This document shows positions 8,271 through 16,582 of a DNA stretch of 62,017 bases, piece by piece. The stretch covers positions 1-62,017 of the forward strand of contig NZ_JAASRS010000003.1 in assembly GCF_011761475.1 (NCBI RefSeq), read 5' to 3'. Every line of letters starts with the position of its first letter. The stretch's first letter is position 1. The notes beneath the pieces were generated by a model that searched no databases, was not told the DNA's origin, and worked only from the letters and a program-made list of their open reading frames with translations. The position numbers and the translations under genes were made by a program. The DNA is from Saccharococcus thermophilus (GTDB lineage: Bacteria; Bacillota; Bacilli; Bacillales; Anoxybacillaceae).

Positions 8271-8801
8271 ATGGAATTTGTTGATCCAATTTATGATAAA
8301 GCAGATATTCCAAGAGTAAAAAAAGTATTAAAAAGCATGGTCAATGGCGAGCGTAATTTACTTTGTTTTGAAATTGGGCTTGCTACGGCATTAAGACCTA
8401 GTGATCTATTAAATTTACGAGTAAAAGACGTCAAAGACGGGATTGTTCGAGTTCGTGCGAAAAAAACCGGAAAAGCGTTAGAAATTCGTTTAAATGATCG
8501 GGTGTATAACATGGTGAAATCGTATATTCAGTACATGGATAATGACGACAAGCTGTTTAATATGGATCGCACAACGCTTTACCGGATCATGAATAAAGCA
8601 GGGAAAATGTTAAATCTCGAAGAAAATCTGGGAGCTCATTCGATTCGAAAAACCAAAGCATATCATCTTTACATCGATTCTGGTTATGATATTTCGCTTG
8701 TGATGGAACTTTTGCAGCATGAAAATGCCGGAGATACACTTCGTTATATCGGATGGGAGAAAAAGAAATTAGCAGAAGCTGTTGCGGAGCATGATTTGTG
8801 A
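8271..8801 (+). CDS. Minimal tyrosine recombinase (catalytic domain only)
   Basis: This 176-residue protein holds only the catalytic part of a tyrosine recombinase. Arg I is in TALRPSD (about residue 43), a Lys lies in the beta-hairpin (RAKKTGKAL), HSIRKT gives the His-x-x-Arg box (about 125-130), LQHENAG gives the second His, and TLRYIGW holds the nucleophilic Tyr. The N-terminal SAM-like core-binding domain of XerC/D is missing, as in other short plasmid and phage recombinases. The start ATG follows AAAAGGGGTG. On a small plasmid the likely role is resolving multimers; no recombination site was identified nearby apart from the TTGCAT repeats. Confidence 0.88.
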   Translation: MEFVDPIYDKADIPRVKKVLKSMVNGERNLLCFEIGLATALRPSDLLNLRVKDVKDGIVRVRAKKTGKALEIRLNDRVYNMVKSYIQYMDNDDKLFNMDRTTLYRIMNKAGKMLNLEENLGAHSIRKTKAYHLYIDSGYDISLVMELLQHENAGDTLRYIGWEKKKLAEAVAEHDL

Positions 8802-8832
8802 TCTTTTTTGATTCTTGTGGGAGGGGAGAGAA

Positions 8833-9156
8833 ATGAAAACTTTTACTTTTTACATTAACGAAAATACACATCAAGTTCTACCAGAAAATGAGTATTGGGA
8901 GATTTTAGAAGCGGATGATGATTTTATTCCTTTGGATGTTTGTGTTGAAGAGGACGGAACGATTATTTATAAACCGTATCGTGTAGAATATGACGAATAC
9001 GGCTTTCCTTATTATCCAGAATATACGAGTTTAGAATACACATTCGATCAGCCATACGCTTCCATGATCGAATCTTATATTGAAAATTGGCTCAAAGAAA
9101 AAAGCGATTTGCGTTTGTTCTTTTTGTTTCGTGATTCGGGAGGGGATATAAAATGA
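8833..9156 (+). CDS. Acidic small protein of unknown function (107 aa)
   Basis: The ATG at 8833 is preceded by GGGAGGGGAG, a better start than one 18 bases upstream. The protein is strongly acidic, with many Asp, Glu and Tyr residues and few basic ones, and has no membrane segment. Its stop overlaps the next ATG in an ATGA, so the two genes are translationally coupled. High acidity and small size recall DNA-mimic anti-restriction or inhibitor proteins, but no family is recognised. Confidence 0.7.
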   Translation: MKTFTFYINENTHQVLPENEYWEILEADDDFIPLDVCVEEDGTIIYKPYRVEYDEYGFPYYPEYTSLEYTFDQPYASMIESYIENWLKEKSDLRLFFLFRDSGGDIK

Positions 9157-9443
9157 TTCCAGGGTTTGTGGATGAGTTGGAGTTTGAAAATGTGCGTTTA
9201 GAAGAAGATGATGAGGGATTTTTCTGTATTCATTTTAAAATAAACGGAATGGAATATGAGTTATTTTGTGAAGGGAAAGATCTTCCTTACGAAATTTGTC
9301 ATTCTTCAATACCACATGAATGCGAATTTTGCGGTCCAAATGACGATGATACATGCGAATGTCTAAATGTCTTTTTAGATGAAATTTATGTGAAATTGAA
9401 AGAGCATCCAAATATAAGAATGAAGCTGTTGTTTATGAAATAG
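9153..9443 (+). CDS. Acidic cysteine-containing small protein (96 aa)
   Basis: This gene overlaps the preceding one by 4 bp. The 96-residue product is again very acidic, with a central HECEFC and a TCEC separated by an Asp-rich loop, which might bind a metal ion. No family is recognised. The pair probably works together and sits between the recombinase and the replication gene. Confidence 0.68.
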   Translation: MIPGFVDELEFENVRLEEDDEGFFCIHFKINGMEYELFCEGKDLPYEICHSSIPHECEFCGPNDDDTCECLNVFLDEIYVKLKEHPNIRMKLLFMK

Positions 9444-9527
9444 AAAAGGGATTTCGCGATCATACGACAAAAAAAGGAAGATAGAAACTAGATTTTTCAA
9501 CCAAAATTTAATAGAGTGAAAGAAAAA

Positions 9528-9554
9528 GGGCAACGTGTTCGCAGCACGTTGCCC
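9528..9554. terminator. Hairpin, terminator-like
   Basis: GGGCAACGTG/CACGTTGCCC forms a perfect 10-bp stem. The T-rich flank is on the minus-strand side, so it is a weak terminator for the upstream plus-strand genes and may have another role upstream of rep. Confidence 0.5.
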
Positions 9555-9701
9555 CAAAGAAAGAGATCCCAACAAAAACTGATTCGATGATTTCATATTA
9601 AAAAGAAAAACTCATTCTGTCAATTAAATTTGGCAGAAAAGGATAAAATCCTTCTTTTGTTGGGATCTCTCCTGGATTTTTTCAACGGGAGGGATTTTTT
9701 T

Positions 9702-11333
9702 ATGATGACGATCGAAGAAATGGAAAAATATTTTAGTCCAGAACAATTAGCATTTATCAAAGAACAATGCTACAAAGAAGTGCATGCAGAAACAGTAATA
9801 AAAGAACTCGGGCAATCATCCATCGGTAAATTAATGCAAAGTACATACATTTACAAAAAAGTTTTTGTGGAAGAAGAATATCATCGTTTGCTTCGTTTAA
9901 TCTTTATTCGCGATATTCTTCCTCAATTGGAGAAAAAGAAAAAAAGAAAGAAAAAAGAAATTGGGAGAAACATTACGCAAAAAGAGTTTTTCAAAACTAT
10001 TTTCCGTGATCATTTTGACCACCGACGCGGTGAACTAGATAAAAAAGGGCGTAAAATTTATTTAAAAGCGTTTCTGTTTGACATCGATCATGAAAGTAAA
10101 TTAATCAACCGGCAAACAGTAATAAATAGCCTCGATAAATTGATTATTCGTTCAAGAAAATACAATTATTTCACGCCGAATATGTTTATCAGCCATAAAT
10201 TCTTTACGAAAGAAATGTTGTCGCTTTTGGGTGCCTTTATATTGGATTTTGATTTAGACAAGCATAAGATCGTGATGACAAAAGAAGAGCTGTATTATTA
10301 CATTTTCGAACGGATAAAAGCATATCCTGCTATGATCTGGGATACGAAAACAAAAGGGAACTATCAAGCTTGTATTTTGATTGAACCGATGACAGGAACG
10401 CCTTCTTCCGTGTATTTATACGAACAAGTCCTTCAAGAAATGATTCGGAAATTAGAAATTGCGGATGATGCTTGTAAAAATGCCAATCATATTTACGCGA
10501 TCGGTAAAAATAATCCTAGAGAATCCAAATTCATTCGGAAATACAACGAAATTGTATATAACATTAATGATTTTCGGTGGCTGCTAAAAGAACGGGATGA
10601 ACGGAGAAGAAAAGAAGCAGAGGCAGGGGTTAAAATTTTAGATTTCACGACAGAAGCAATTAGAAAACACCCTGCCATCAAAGCGTTGTTTGAAGCAGAA
10701 AATATTTACTTACGTGATCATGCTTGCTTTACTTTAGCTTTAGTGATGAAATTTTTGGGTTATTCCCAAGAAGAATGCGAAAATTACATTTTGTCCGAAT
10801 GGCAACCAAAAGTAGATAACATTCGGATATACGGAGAACATTTTACGGTTAATGAAGCATTAAAATGTATTCGTCATGCTTACAGTGATAAGTATAAATG
10901 CTTTCACTCGGATTGGGTAGAAATTTGTACAGGAATTGAATGCAATTTGAGAGGTTATTTCCGTTTTAATACATACGAAAGCAAAGGAATATATCAAACC
11001 AAAAACAAGCAGAAACTTATTGATTATTTAAGAACAAACGGCGGGATTGTGGAAGGCAATAGAAAGACATTAGCCGAAGCAACAGGCATCAATATTCTTA
11101 CACTGAAAGATATTTTGGAACAGATGAAAAAGGATGGAGAATTGTATTACGAAGAAAAAAGAGGAAGAGGAGCGAAAACAATCTTTGTTTTAACGGAAAT
11201 GATCAGCCTAAAGAAAATGGAAAATATCATCGAATTCGATTTATTCAAAATGATGGATGAGTTTGCCGATAACGATCCAGTCAATAATATTTTGATATTA
11301 GAAAAAGCAATAAAAGAAATGAGTGCGATTTAG
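9702..11333 (+). CDS. Primase-like plasmid replication protein
   Basis: The ATG at 9702 follows GGGAGGG with an 8-nt gap; the frame is open further upstream to a TTG at 9630 but no ribosome binding site precedes that. The 543-residue protein has an FDLD acidic pair in ILDFDLD, a YQACILIEP strand and HIYAIGKNNP, compatible with an archaeo-eukaryotic-type primase core. A helical linker and a C-terminal winged-helix-like region (about 445-510) follow. This arrangement is common in replication proteins of small Firmicutes plasmids and phages. As the only replication-like gene between 2461 and 13805, it is the probable initiator of replicon 1. The origin is not identified but may be one of the palindromic regions. 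Confidence 0.72.
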   Translation: MMTIEEMEKYFSPEQLAFIKEQCYKEVHAETVIKELGQSSIGKLMQSTYIYKKVFVEEEYHRLLRLIFIRDILPQLEKKKKRKKKEIGRNITQKEFFKTIFRDHFDHRRGELDKKGRKIYLKAFLFDIDHESKLINRQTVINSLDKLIIRSRKYNYFTPNMFISHKFFTKEMLSLLGAFILDFDLDKHKIVMTKEELYYYIFERIKAYPAMIWDTKTKGNYQACILIEPMTGTPSSVYLYEQVLQEMIRKLEIADDACKNANHIYAIGKNNPRESKFIRKYNEIVYNINDFRWLLKERDERRRKEAEAGVKILDFTTEAIRKHPAIKALFEAENIYLRDHACFTLALVMKFLGYSQEECENYILSEWQPKVDNIRIYGEHFTVNEALKCIRHAYSDKYKCFHSDWVEICTGIECNLRGYFRFNTYESKGIYQTKNKQKLIDYLRTNGGIVEGNRKTLAEATGINILTLKDILEQMKKDGELYYEEKRGRGAKTIFVLTEMISLKKMENIIEFDLFKMMDEFADNDPVNNILILEKAIKEMSAI

Positions 11334-11350
11334 CACTCATTTTTAATTTT
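11321..11350 (+). terminator. Intrinsic terminator at end of rep
   Basis: GAGTGC/GCACTC hairpin overlapping the stop codon, followed by ATTTTTAATTTTT. Confidence 0.75.
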
Positions 11351-11688
11351 TATAAATTACAAACCCGGGGTTTTTGGAACGATTTTTATATATGTTCAAT
11401 TAGAGAAACCGCATGGCTCTAGAGAAAAAAAATGGAGGAATTTTTATACCATTAACCACTCTTTTTGTGTGCCGATTATATGATTGATTGAAACTCTAAC
11501 TTATCTATTGAAAGACACCTTTAGTCATTCATATTTGTGTCCTCGCCAACAATGGTGTTTATTTTACTTTATTTTTACTTTGTTTTGTTGATTCGAACAA
11601 TAAAATTTGAAGGAATTTTTCCATTCATTTTGTTTTTTGGATTATAATGAGTAAAATGATTTTGATGAATTGAAAGAGGGGGACAAGG
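11351..11688. other. AT-rich intergenic region
   Basis: No gene is visible in these 338 bp. They hold a CCCGGGG palindrome near 11364 and presumably the promoter for the gene at 11689. No clear repeat array was seen. Confidence 0.4.
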
Positions 11689-12066
11689 ATGTATTTTTTG
11701 AATGAGGATCATAAGAAAAATTATTGGTATTTGATGAATCTTTATGGTTTGAAACAAGGGGAGGATGTTGAGTACGAAGCAAGCATTTACATTGCAGCAT
11801 ACCCGGAGATTTTTAAATGCTTCGTTGAAAAAATAAGTACCGAGTTTGGACCGTTAGTCTATTTGAGCAGCGAGGAAACGGCAGTGGAATACGGACATAA
11901 TTACGGAGCATTGACCGGAACAACAAGGCGGCTGGTGGGATTTGGAATGTCCCTTTACAATGGTTTTCCCGTGTCCCTCGCGGATGTTTCCATGCTGGGG
12001 GAGGAAGAATTAAACGTATTGATGCAGGCGATTGCCATTCGATCCAAAAGACAATATAAGTCGTAA
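11689..12066 (+). CDS. Hypothetical protein (125 aa), phage/plasmid type
   Basis: The ATG follows GAGGGGGAC. The 125-residue product begins MYFLNEDHKKN and ends in a basic SKRQYK tail. It has no signal peptide or membrane segment. The opening resembles small proteins common in Firmicutes phages and plasmids (DUF2538/DUF6075-like), but this is from memory of the style only. It stands alone between a promoter region and its own terminator. Confidence 0.6.
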   Translation: MYFLNEDHKKNYWYLMNLYGLKQGEDVEYEASIYIAAYPEIFKCFVEKISTEFGPLVYLSSEETAVEYGHNYGALTGTTRRLVGFGMSLYNGFPVSLADVSMLGEEELNVLMQAIAIRSKRQYKS

Positions 12067-12092
12067 AAACGCCTTTTTTAGGCGTTTTTTTA
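12065..12092 (+). terminator. Intrinsic terminator
   Basis: AAACGCC/GGCGTTT stem followed by a T-run directly after the stop codon. Confidence 0.85.
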
Positions 12093-12560
12093 TTGGGGGG
12101 AATATTTAATATACCTAAACCAAAAACAAGCCGAAATAGACCTTATTTTGAGCGTTTTAGGGGGATGTTTTTTGTTGGGGGACTAGTTCCATGTGTGGGT
12201 GTATCAAAAAAAAACCCATATAAGACGTTTTTTTTGATAGCACTTTTTGAAAAAGAAAAAATAAATACCTCCTATGAAAAAACATCCCCGTTTTTCGGGG
12301 CTAATTTCGCCGAGAAGGTGGCTTTTTTGTTTCTGGAGTATAAAAAAATGGCAGTAGAAACTACTGCCGATCAATTTTTTGAGATCTTTTTCGGAAAGGT
12401 GGATTTTTTCGGCTTAACTATTTTACAATCGAAGAAAGAACACGTGAAAATCGTTTTTCTTTCGTTATGAAAAATTGAACGAAAAATGAAATATCTCGGT
12501 TTCGATTTCGGAAGGAATTTGATGAAAAGCTAACGAAATCGAAATCGAAGGAGATTTGAA
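12093..12560. other. Hairpin-rich intergenic region
   Basis: An open frame of 125 codons crosses this stretch, but it is Phe/Lys-rich, lacks a ribosome binding site and overlaps obvious palindromes, so I do not call it a gene. Hairpins include CCCCG/CGGGG near 12286-12301 and GGCAGTAG/CTACTGCC near 12349-12368. The inverted repeat TTTCGATTTCG/CGAAATCGAAA at about 12500-12545 sits directly before the small gene at 12561 and is a good candidate for an operator or centromere-like site. Confidence 0.5.
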
Positions 12561-12737
12561 ATGAATTTTGATCCATTCGATTTTCAAGATGTCCATACTA
12601 AAAGACTTTCATTCCAACCGAAGGAATGGAACATGGCGACACCGATCTTTCTTTTTTTGTCGGATCACATCCATGAAATATGGGAAAAGTTAAAAAATCA
12701 TCGGAATGTGCGACTTCGATTGCTTTTTGAAGCATAA
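12561..12737 (+). CDS. Small protein of unknown function (58 aa)
   Basis: The ATG is preceded by AAGGAG at a 7-nt distance and follows the CGAAATCGAAATCG repeat. The 58-residue product starts MNFDPFDFQDVHTKRL and ends LRLLFEA; it is probably soluble. The stop lies 13 bp before the GTG of the HTH/coiled-coil gene, so the two are likely an operon. No family is recognised. Confidence 0.6.
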   Translation: MNFDPFDFQDVHTKRLSFQPKEWNMATPIFLFLSDHIHEIWEKLKNHRNVRLRLLFEA

Positions 12738-12750
12738 AAGGGGGAGAATC

Positions 12751-13323
12751 GTGGAAAAAACGGCGGAATTATTTACACCCAAAGCAGCCGCCAAAATGGT
12801 TGGCGTCGATCCGGAGTTACTCAAGACTTGGTGCAATGAGTTCAATATTCAAACGGCCAGGACAGAAGGCGGTCATCGTCGCTACTCGCTGGACAACATC
12901 GCGACATTGAAAGAAATTCGAAAGAAAATCCAAGAGCAAGGACTGGGATATGATGAAATTCGAGCTTGGTTAAATGGCGAAATTGAAGCATTTGAGCCGA
13001 AACCGCATCAATCCGAACTCGAAAAGAAAATGGACAAGCTGTTGGAAGAAGCGGAACAGCAAAAACAATTCCGCGAACAGCAAACGCAATTCCAGCAAGC
13101 ACTGATTCAACGATTGGCGATGTTAGAACAACAAAACAAACAGCTGATCGAACAAAACAAACAGCTGATCGAACAAAACAGACAGCTGGTCGAACAAAAC
13201 GAACAGCTGAAATCTCTTTTTGGCGAGCGGGATCAGTTCTTTTTAGGATCATTGAAACAATCCATGGAAAAAACGAAGAAAAAACGAACCGGAATTTTAG
13301 CCAAGTTATTTTCGAAAGAATAA
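12751..13323 (+). CDS. MerR-type HTH / coiled-coil protein, paralogue 1
   Basis: The GTG at 12751 has a GGGGGAG box just upstream. The 190-residue protein has an N-terminal MerR-like winged helix (FTPKAAAKMVGVDPELLKTW, about 7-27, with GGHRRYS at the wing). A long Gln/Glu-rich coiled coil follows, with four tandem copies of an EQNKQLI/V-type heptad (about 125-152). The C-terminus is basic and amphipathic (ILAKLFSKE). The architecture resembles RacA-like and plasmid DUF3967-type proteins that link DNA to the membrane or to each other. Paralogues with the same layout lie at 21493 and 56032 on replicon 2. A role in segregation or in regulating partition is inferred. Confidence 0.78.
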   Translation: MEKTAELFTPKAAAKMVGVDPELLKTWCNEFNIQTARTEGGHRRYSLDNIATLKEIRKKIQEQGLGYDEIRAWLNGEIEAFEPKPHQSELEKKMDKLLEEAEQQKQFREQQTQFQQALIQRLAMLEQQNKQLIEQNKQLIEQNRQLVEQNEQLKSLFGERDQFFLGSLKQSMEKTKKKRTGILAKLFSKE

Positions 13324-13328
13324 TAGCC

Positions 13329-13356
13329 GGGTAGTTTTGAAAAACTACCCTTTTTT
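13329..13356 (+). terminator. Intrinsic terminator
   Basis: GGGTAGTTTT/AAAACTACCC followed by TTTTTT, just after the HTH/coiled-coil gene. Confidence 0.9.
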
Positions 13357-13463
13357 ACGGTTTATTTTGACCGATAAGACGTCTTTTGGACGTGGGGAAT
13401 AACAAACCCTTTGACCGAGAAAAAACAGGCCTAATTTGGCCAAAAAAACGCAAAAAAATAAAA

Positions 13464-13500
13464 AGGGCTCTATGACGTGCATAGATCCCCGATCTTTTTT
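13464..13500. terminator. Second hairpin between convergent genes
   Basis: GGGCTCTATG pairs imperfectly with CATAGATCCC and is flanked by A-rich and T-rich runs, consistent with termination between the converging genes. Confidence 0.5.
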
Positions 13501-13535
13501 ATTGTCTTCGATTTTTTCGCATAGCAGGATAAGCT

Positions 13536-13805
13536 CTATTCGAAGATAGAGCTTTCATCGATCATACTGTCTTCGTTAATCTCAATCGGATCATAAATGA
13601 TTTTTTCCCTGTCAAAATCGACAAGGGTTGGAATAAATTTGTCCTTTTGCGGAATTCGATGTTCCTTCACATTCAGATCCTCTTCTTTGATTTTGAAGTT
13701 ATTTTTTTTTGCATGATCCAAAATCGCTTTTTTTAGTTGATATTTTTGAAAGATGATTCCTCTCCAAGAAGGAAGGTTGTTAATCATCGAAAAACTATAC
13801 AATAA
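13536..13805 (-). pseudogene. 3' part of gene interrupted by composite element
   Basis: This is the C-terminal 87 codons of the gene whose 5' part is at 2461-3122. The frame enters from the TACAATAA duplication and runs to a stop at 13536 with an acidic end (NEDSMIDESSIFE). There is no start of its own apart from a fortuitous TTG at the joint. Confidence 0.8.
13798..13805. repeat. 8-bp target duplication TACAATAA (partner at 2461)
   Basis: It directly precedes the outer CTGTAG end of the complete composite. The matching copy follows the other composite at 2461-2468, not the far end of this one. Confidence 0.85.
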
Positions 13806-13854
13806 CTGTAGATGAGCAAATTCGCTAACATAAATTTACAACCAAACAAAAAAA

Positions 13855-13925
13855 GAGACATGAACCCGATTCCTTGATTAGAATAGATGTGTCACCAAAA
13901 CTATTCACAAGGAGGTTCATGTCTC
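13855..13925 (+). promoter_or_regulatory. Fold-back hairpin that can hide the transposase RBS
   Basis: GAGACATGAACC (13855-13866) and GGTTCATGTCTC (13914-13925) are a perfect 12-bp inverted repeat. The second arm overlaps the GGAGG box and ends directly before the transposase ATG at 13926. A transcript entering from outside the IS would contain both arms and mask translation; one started between the arms would not. The same design is known from IS10 and IS50. It is repeated in every IS copy here. Confidence 0.7.
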
Positions 13926-15107
13926 ATGAATAGATTAGCACATCATCAAGGAATCCACAAGTTTTTCACGATGTTGGGGTTGGCCCTTTATTTTTCAAAA
14001 CCTGTCATGAAGCATCTCGTTCATATCGTGGATGCGCTGACCACCAAAGGATTTGCGGGAACATTGACCGATCTTCATCATTGGAGCTTTCATCCGAACC
14101 ACCGCACGACACTCAGCCATTTTTTCACGAAAAGCCCTTGGGATGAAGAGACGCTGCTTCGCAAACTTCAACAGTGGATGCTTCGTCGTGTCGAACGCAT
14201 CGCCAAACAGGAGAGTCAACCCCTTTTTGTTTCGATCGATGATACGATTTGCCAAAAAACCAAGCCTTCGTCACAGGCAACGCACGCCATTCAAGGGTGT
14301 GATTGGCACTATTCTCACACAGAGAAAAAGTCGATCTGGGGACATTCTCTCGTTTGGCTCATGGTTCATACGATGACCCAGGCTTTTCCCTTTGCGTTCC
14401 GCCTCTACGACAAGGCGGCTGGGAAAAGCAAGGGGGAACTCGCGATCGAGATGCTTTCTTCTTTGGATGTACACCGTCCTGTTTATGTGCTGATGGACTC
14501 TTGGTATCCATCGCAAACGCTCGTGGAAGCTTGTCTGAAAAAGGGATTCCACGTAATCGCAATGCTCAAGGCCAATCGGCTTCTTTATCCAAAAGGCATT
14601 GCGGTTCAGGTGAGGGAGTTTGCCCGCTACATCGAACCGAAAGACACTCACCTCGTCACGGTGGGAGAAGAGCGTTATCGGGTTTATCGCTACGAAGGCT
14701 CTCTCAAAGGTCTCGATGATGCCGTGGTGCTGCTCGCTTGGAAAGCCGATCAGCCGATGACATCGGAACATCTTCACTGCGTCTTGAGCACCGACCGGGA
14801 TCTAAGCGATGAAGAGATCTTGCGCTACTATGCCCAGCGTTGGTCGATCGAATGTTTTTTCCGTCAAGCGAAAGACCAGCTGAAACTCGATGGATACCGC
14901 GTTCGCGGACGTCGGGCGGTGAAACGCTACTGGATCTTGGTGCAGCTTGCTTACGTGTACAGCATGTTCGAGTCGAACAGCGATTTTTCTGATGGGCTCG
15001 ATCTTCTGCGCAAGAGAAAAGGACATAGCCTCGTGGAGTTCATTTACCGTGCAGCGAAACAAAATATTCCCATTGATACCGTGAAAAAACAGCTCCACGT
15101 GGCATAA
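13926..15107 (+). CDS. IS4-family DDE transposase
   Basis: Identical in translation to the protein at 1159-2340, including the DDE residues and the YREK signature. The start is the ATG after the fold-back arm. Confidence 0.92.
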   Translation: MNRLAHHQGIHKFFTMLGLALYFSKPVMKHLVHIVDALTTKGFAGTLTDLHHWSFHPNHRTTLSHFFTKSPWDEETLLRKLQQWMLRRVERIAKQESQPLFVSIDDTICQKTKPSSQATHAIQGCDWHYSHTEKKSIWGHSLVWLMVHTMTQAFPFAFRLYDKAAGKSKGELAIEMLSSLDVHRPVYVLMDSWYPSQTLVEACLKKGFHVIAMLKANRLLYPKGIAVQVREFARYIEPKDTHLVTVGEERYRVYRYEGSLKGLDDAVVLLAWKADQPMTSEHLHCVLSTDRDLSDEEILRYYAQRWSIECFFRQAKDQLKLDGYRVRGRRAVKRYWILVQLAYVYSMFESNSDFSDGLDLLRKRKGHSLVEFIYRAAKQNIPIDTVKKQLHVA

Positions 15108-15200
15108 GGGGTACCCTGTTTGTCTCTTTTACATGGTAATTATTGTAATTAAAATTGCTCAACTACAGTATGGTAATATAAATATAAAAGCAAACGGTGG

Positions 15201-15240
15201 GATAAAAAGATCAGATTCAATGGAATCCGATCTTTTTATC
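15201..15240. terminator. Bidirectional terminator between IS and adh
   Basis: GATAAAAAGATC/GATCTTTTTATC with additional pairing GATT/GAATC inside gives a 40-bp hairpin. It separates the converging transposase and dehydrogenase genes; the same hairpin is at 60286-60325. Confidence 0.8.
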
Positions 15241-15284
15241 GCTGGTAAGAATGTTAGTGACAGGCTTTGCTTTTTTTTATTTGT

Positions 15285-16451
15285 TTAGAAGTCGACATCT
15301 AGACCATAAAACGCTGCGATATATAATTTTTTCATTTCTTCTACAGAAGTTTCACGCGGATTTGTGCTTGTACAAGGATCTTTTACGGCATTGGCCGCCA
15401 TTTCATCCACGTGTGCGGTGAACGTTTCTTCGGACACTCCGTATTCTTGAAGTGTATTTGGAATATTCATCTTATTATTCAAGTCACGAATCCAAGCAAT
15501 GAGTGAATCCACCAATTCTTTGTTGTTTTCCCCATTCAGACCGAGCCGTTTGGCAATTGCTGCATAACGTTCCTCGACTACCGTGCGATTAAATTGGATT
15601 ACATATGGTAAATAAATCGCATTGGCACATCCATGCGGAATGTTAAATATTGGGCCGCTTTTGTGTGAAAGACTGTGCACATTTCCTAGCACCGCGTTAG
15701 CAAATGCCATTCCAGCCATCGCCTGAGCGTAATGAACTTGTTCGCGGGCTTTAGCATCTCCGTGGTAAGAAGCAAGAAGATTTTCTTTCAGTACTTGAGC
15801 TGCTTCAATAGCCAAGGAATCTGTGAAAATCGTACGAGGCTTTGCTACGTATGCTTCAATACTATGTGTGATTGCGTCCATCCCGCTGTAGGCTGTAACG
15901 TGCTTCGGCATGGATTGGACCATAATCGGATCAATAATCGCCATGTCTGGCGTCAGTTCAAAATCAGCCAGTGGATATTTGACCCCTGTTTCTGCATCAG
16001 TAATAACCGATAAATTGGATATTTCTGATGCACTTCCGCTTGTCGTTGGGATCCCCACGAACTTTGCCCTTGTGCGTAAGCGTGGCAGGCTAAATGGACG
16101 TGTCGCTTCTTCAAATGTCAATTCTGGATGTTCGTAGAACAACCACATCGCTTTTGCCGCATCCATTACTGACCCGCCGCCAATCCCGATCACCCAATCT
16201 GGCTGAAAATCATTAAGAATGCGCACTCCTTTTTTTACCATTTGGGTTGTTGGTTCTGTCGTAATTCCATCAATCACTTTTGTTTCTATATTGGCCTCTG
16301 AAAGAAGTTGCTGAATTTTATCAAGATTTCCGTTTTTCTTGACGGAGCTGCCGCCAATGACGAGGGCAGCTTTTGTTCCTTCCAGTGTTTTTAAAACATC
16401 GAGAGCATTCTCTCCAAAATAAATATCGCGAGGAATAGTAAAACGATTCAT
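15285..16451 (-). CDS. Iron-containing alcohol dehydrogenase
   Basis: The complete 388-residue protein is a group III (iron-activated) alcohol dehydrogenase. GGGS at 91-94 in VIGIGGGSVMDAAK binds the NAD(P) pyrophosphate, and GIPTTSGSASE (133-143) is the second conserved loop. Metal ligands are Asp192 and His196 (MDAITHSIEAY), His259 and His273 (PHG). It interconverts an alcohol and an aldehyde or ketone in the cytosol; relatives act on butanol, propanediol or lactaldehyde, and the substrate here is not determined. The length is normal. The ATG follows GGAGGGAG. The gene is the sole cargo between two inverted IS copies and keeps its own promoter region and terminator. Being doubled in the circle, its dosage is raised. 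Confidence 0.93.
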   Translation of the reverse strand: MNRFTIPRDIYFGENALDVLKTLEGTKAALVIGGSSVKKNGNLDKIQQLLSEANIETKVIDGITTEPTTQMVKKGVRILNDFQPDWVIGIGGGSVMDAAKAMWLFYEHPELTFEEATRPFSLPRLRTRAKFVGIPTTSGSASEISNLSVITDAETGVKYPLADFELTPDMAIIDPIMVQSMPKHVTAYSGMDAITHSIEAYVAKPRTIFTDSLAIEAAQVLKENLLASYHGDAKAREQVHYAQAMAGMAFANAVLGNVHSLSHKSGPIFNIPHGCANAIYLPYVIQFNRTVVEERYAAIAKRLGLNGENNKELVDSLIAWIRDLNNKMNIPNTLQEYGVSEETFTAHVDEMAANAVKDPCTSTNPRETSVEEMKKLYIAAFYGLDVDF

Positions 16452-16582
16452 GCTGCTCCCTCCAGTACTCGTGATTGTTTACAGATGCTAGTATAATGTG
16501 TATAAAACTTATTGAGAAGTACGCACTTTATTATCATGTAGTGATAAAAATATAATATAGTGTAAAAAAATATACTTAATGA

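Larger units (their letters stand above)
13806..15168 (+). mobile_element. IS4-family insertion sequence, left arm
   Basis: Same 1363-bp element as at 1098-2460. The outer end is CTGTAGATGAGCAA and the inner end, read inward, is CTGTAGTTGAGCAA. Confidence 0.9.

Noticed and set aside
12093-12470. 125-codon plus-strand frame
   Set aside because: Phe/Lys-rich translation, no ribosome binding site, and the frame is crossed by several palindromes and T-runs.
15732-16013. Open frames on the opposite strand of adh and of the transposases (93, 168, 138 codons and others)
   Set aside because: They are shadows of well-identified genes and recur identically in each copy.
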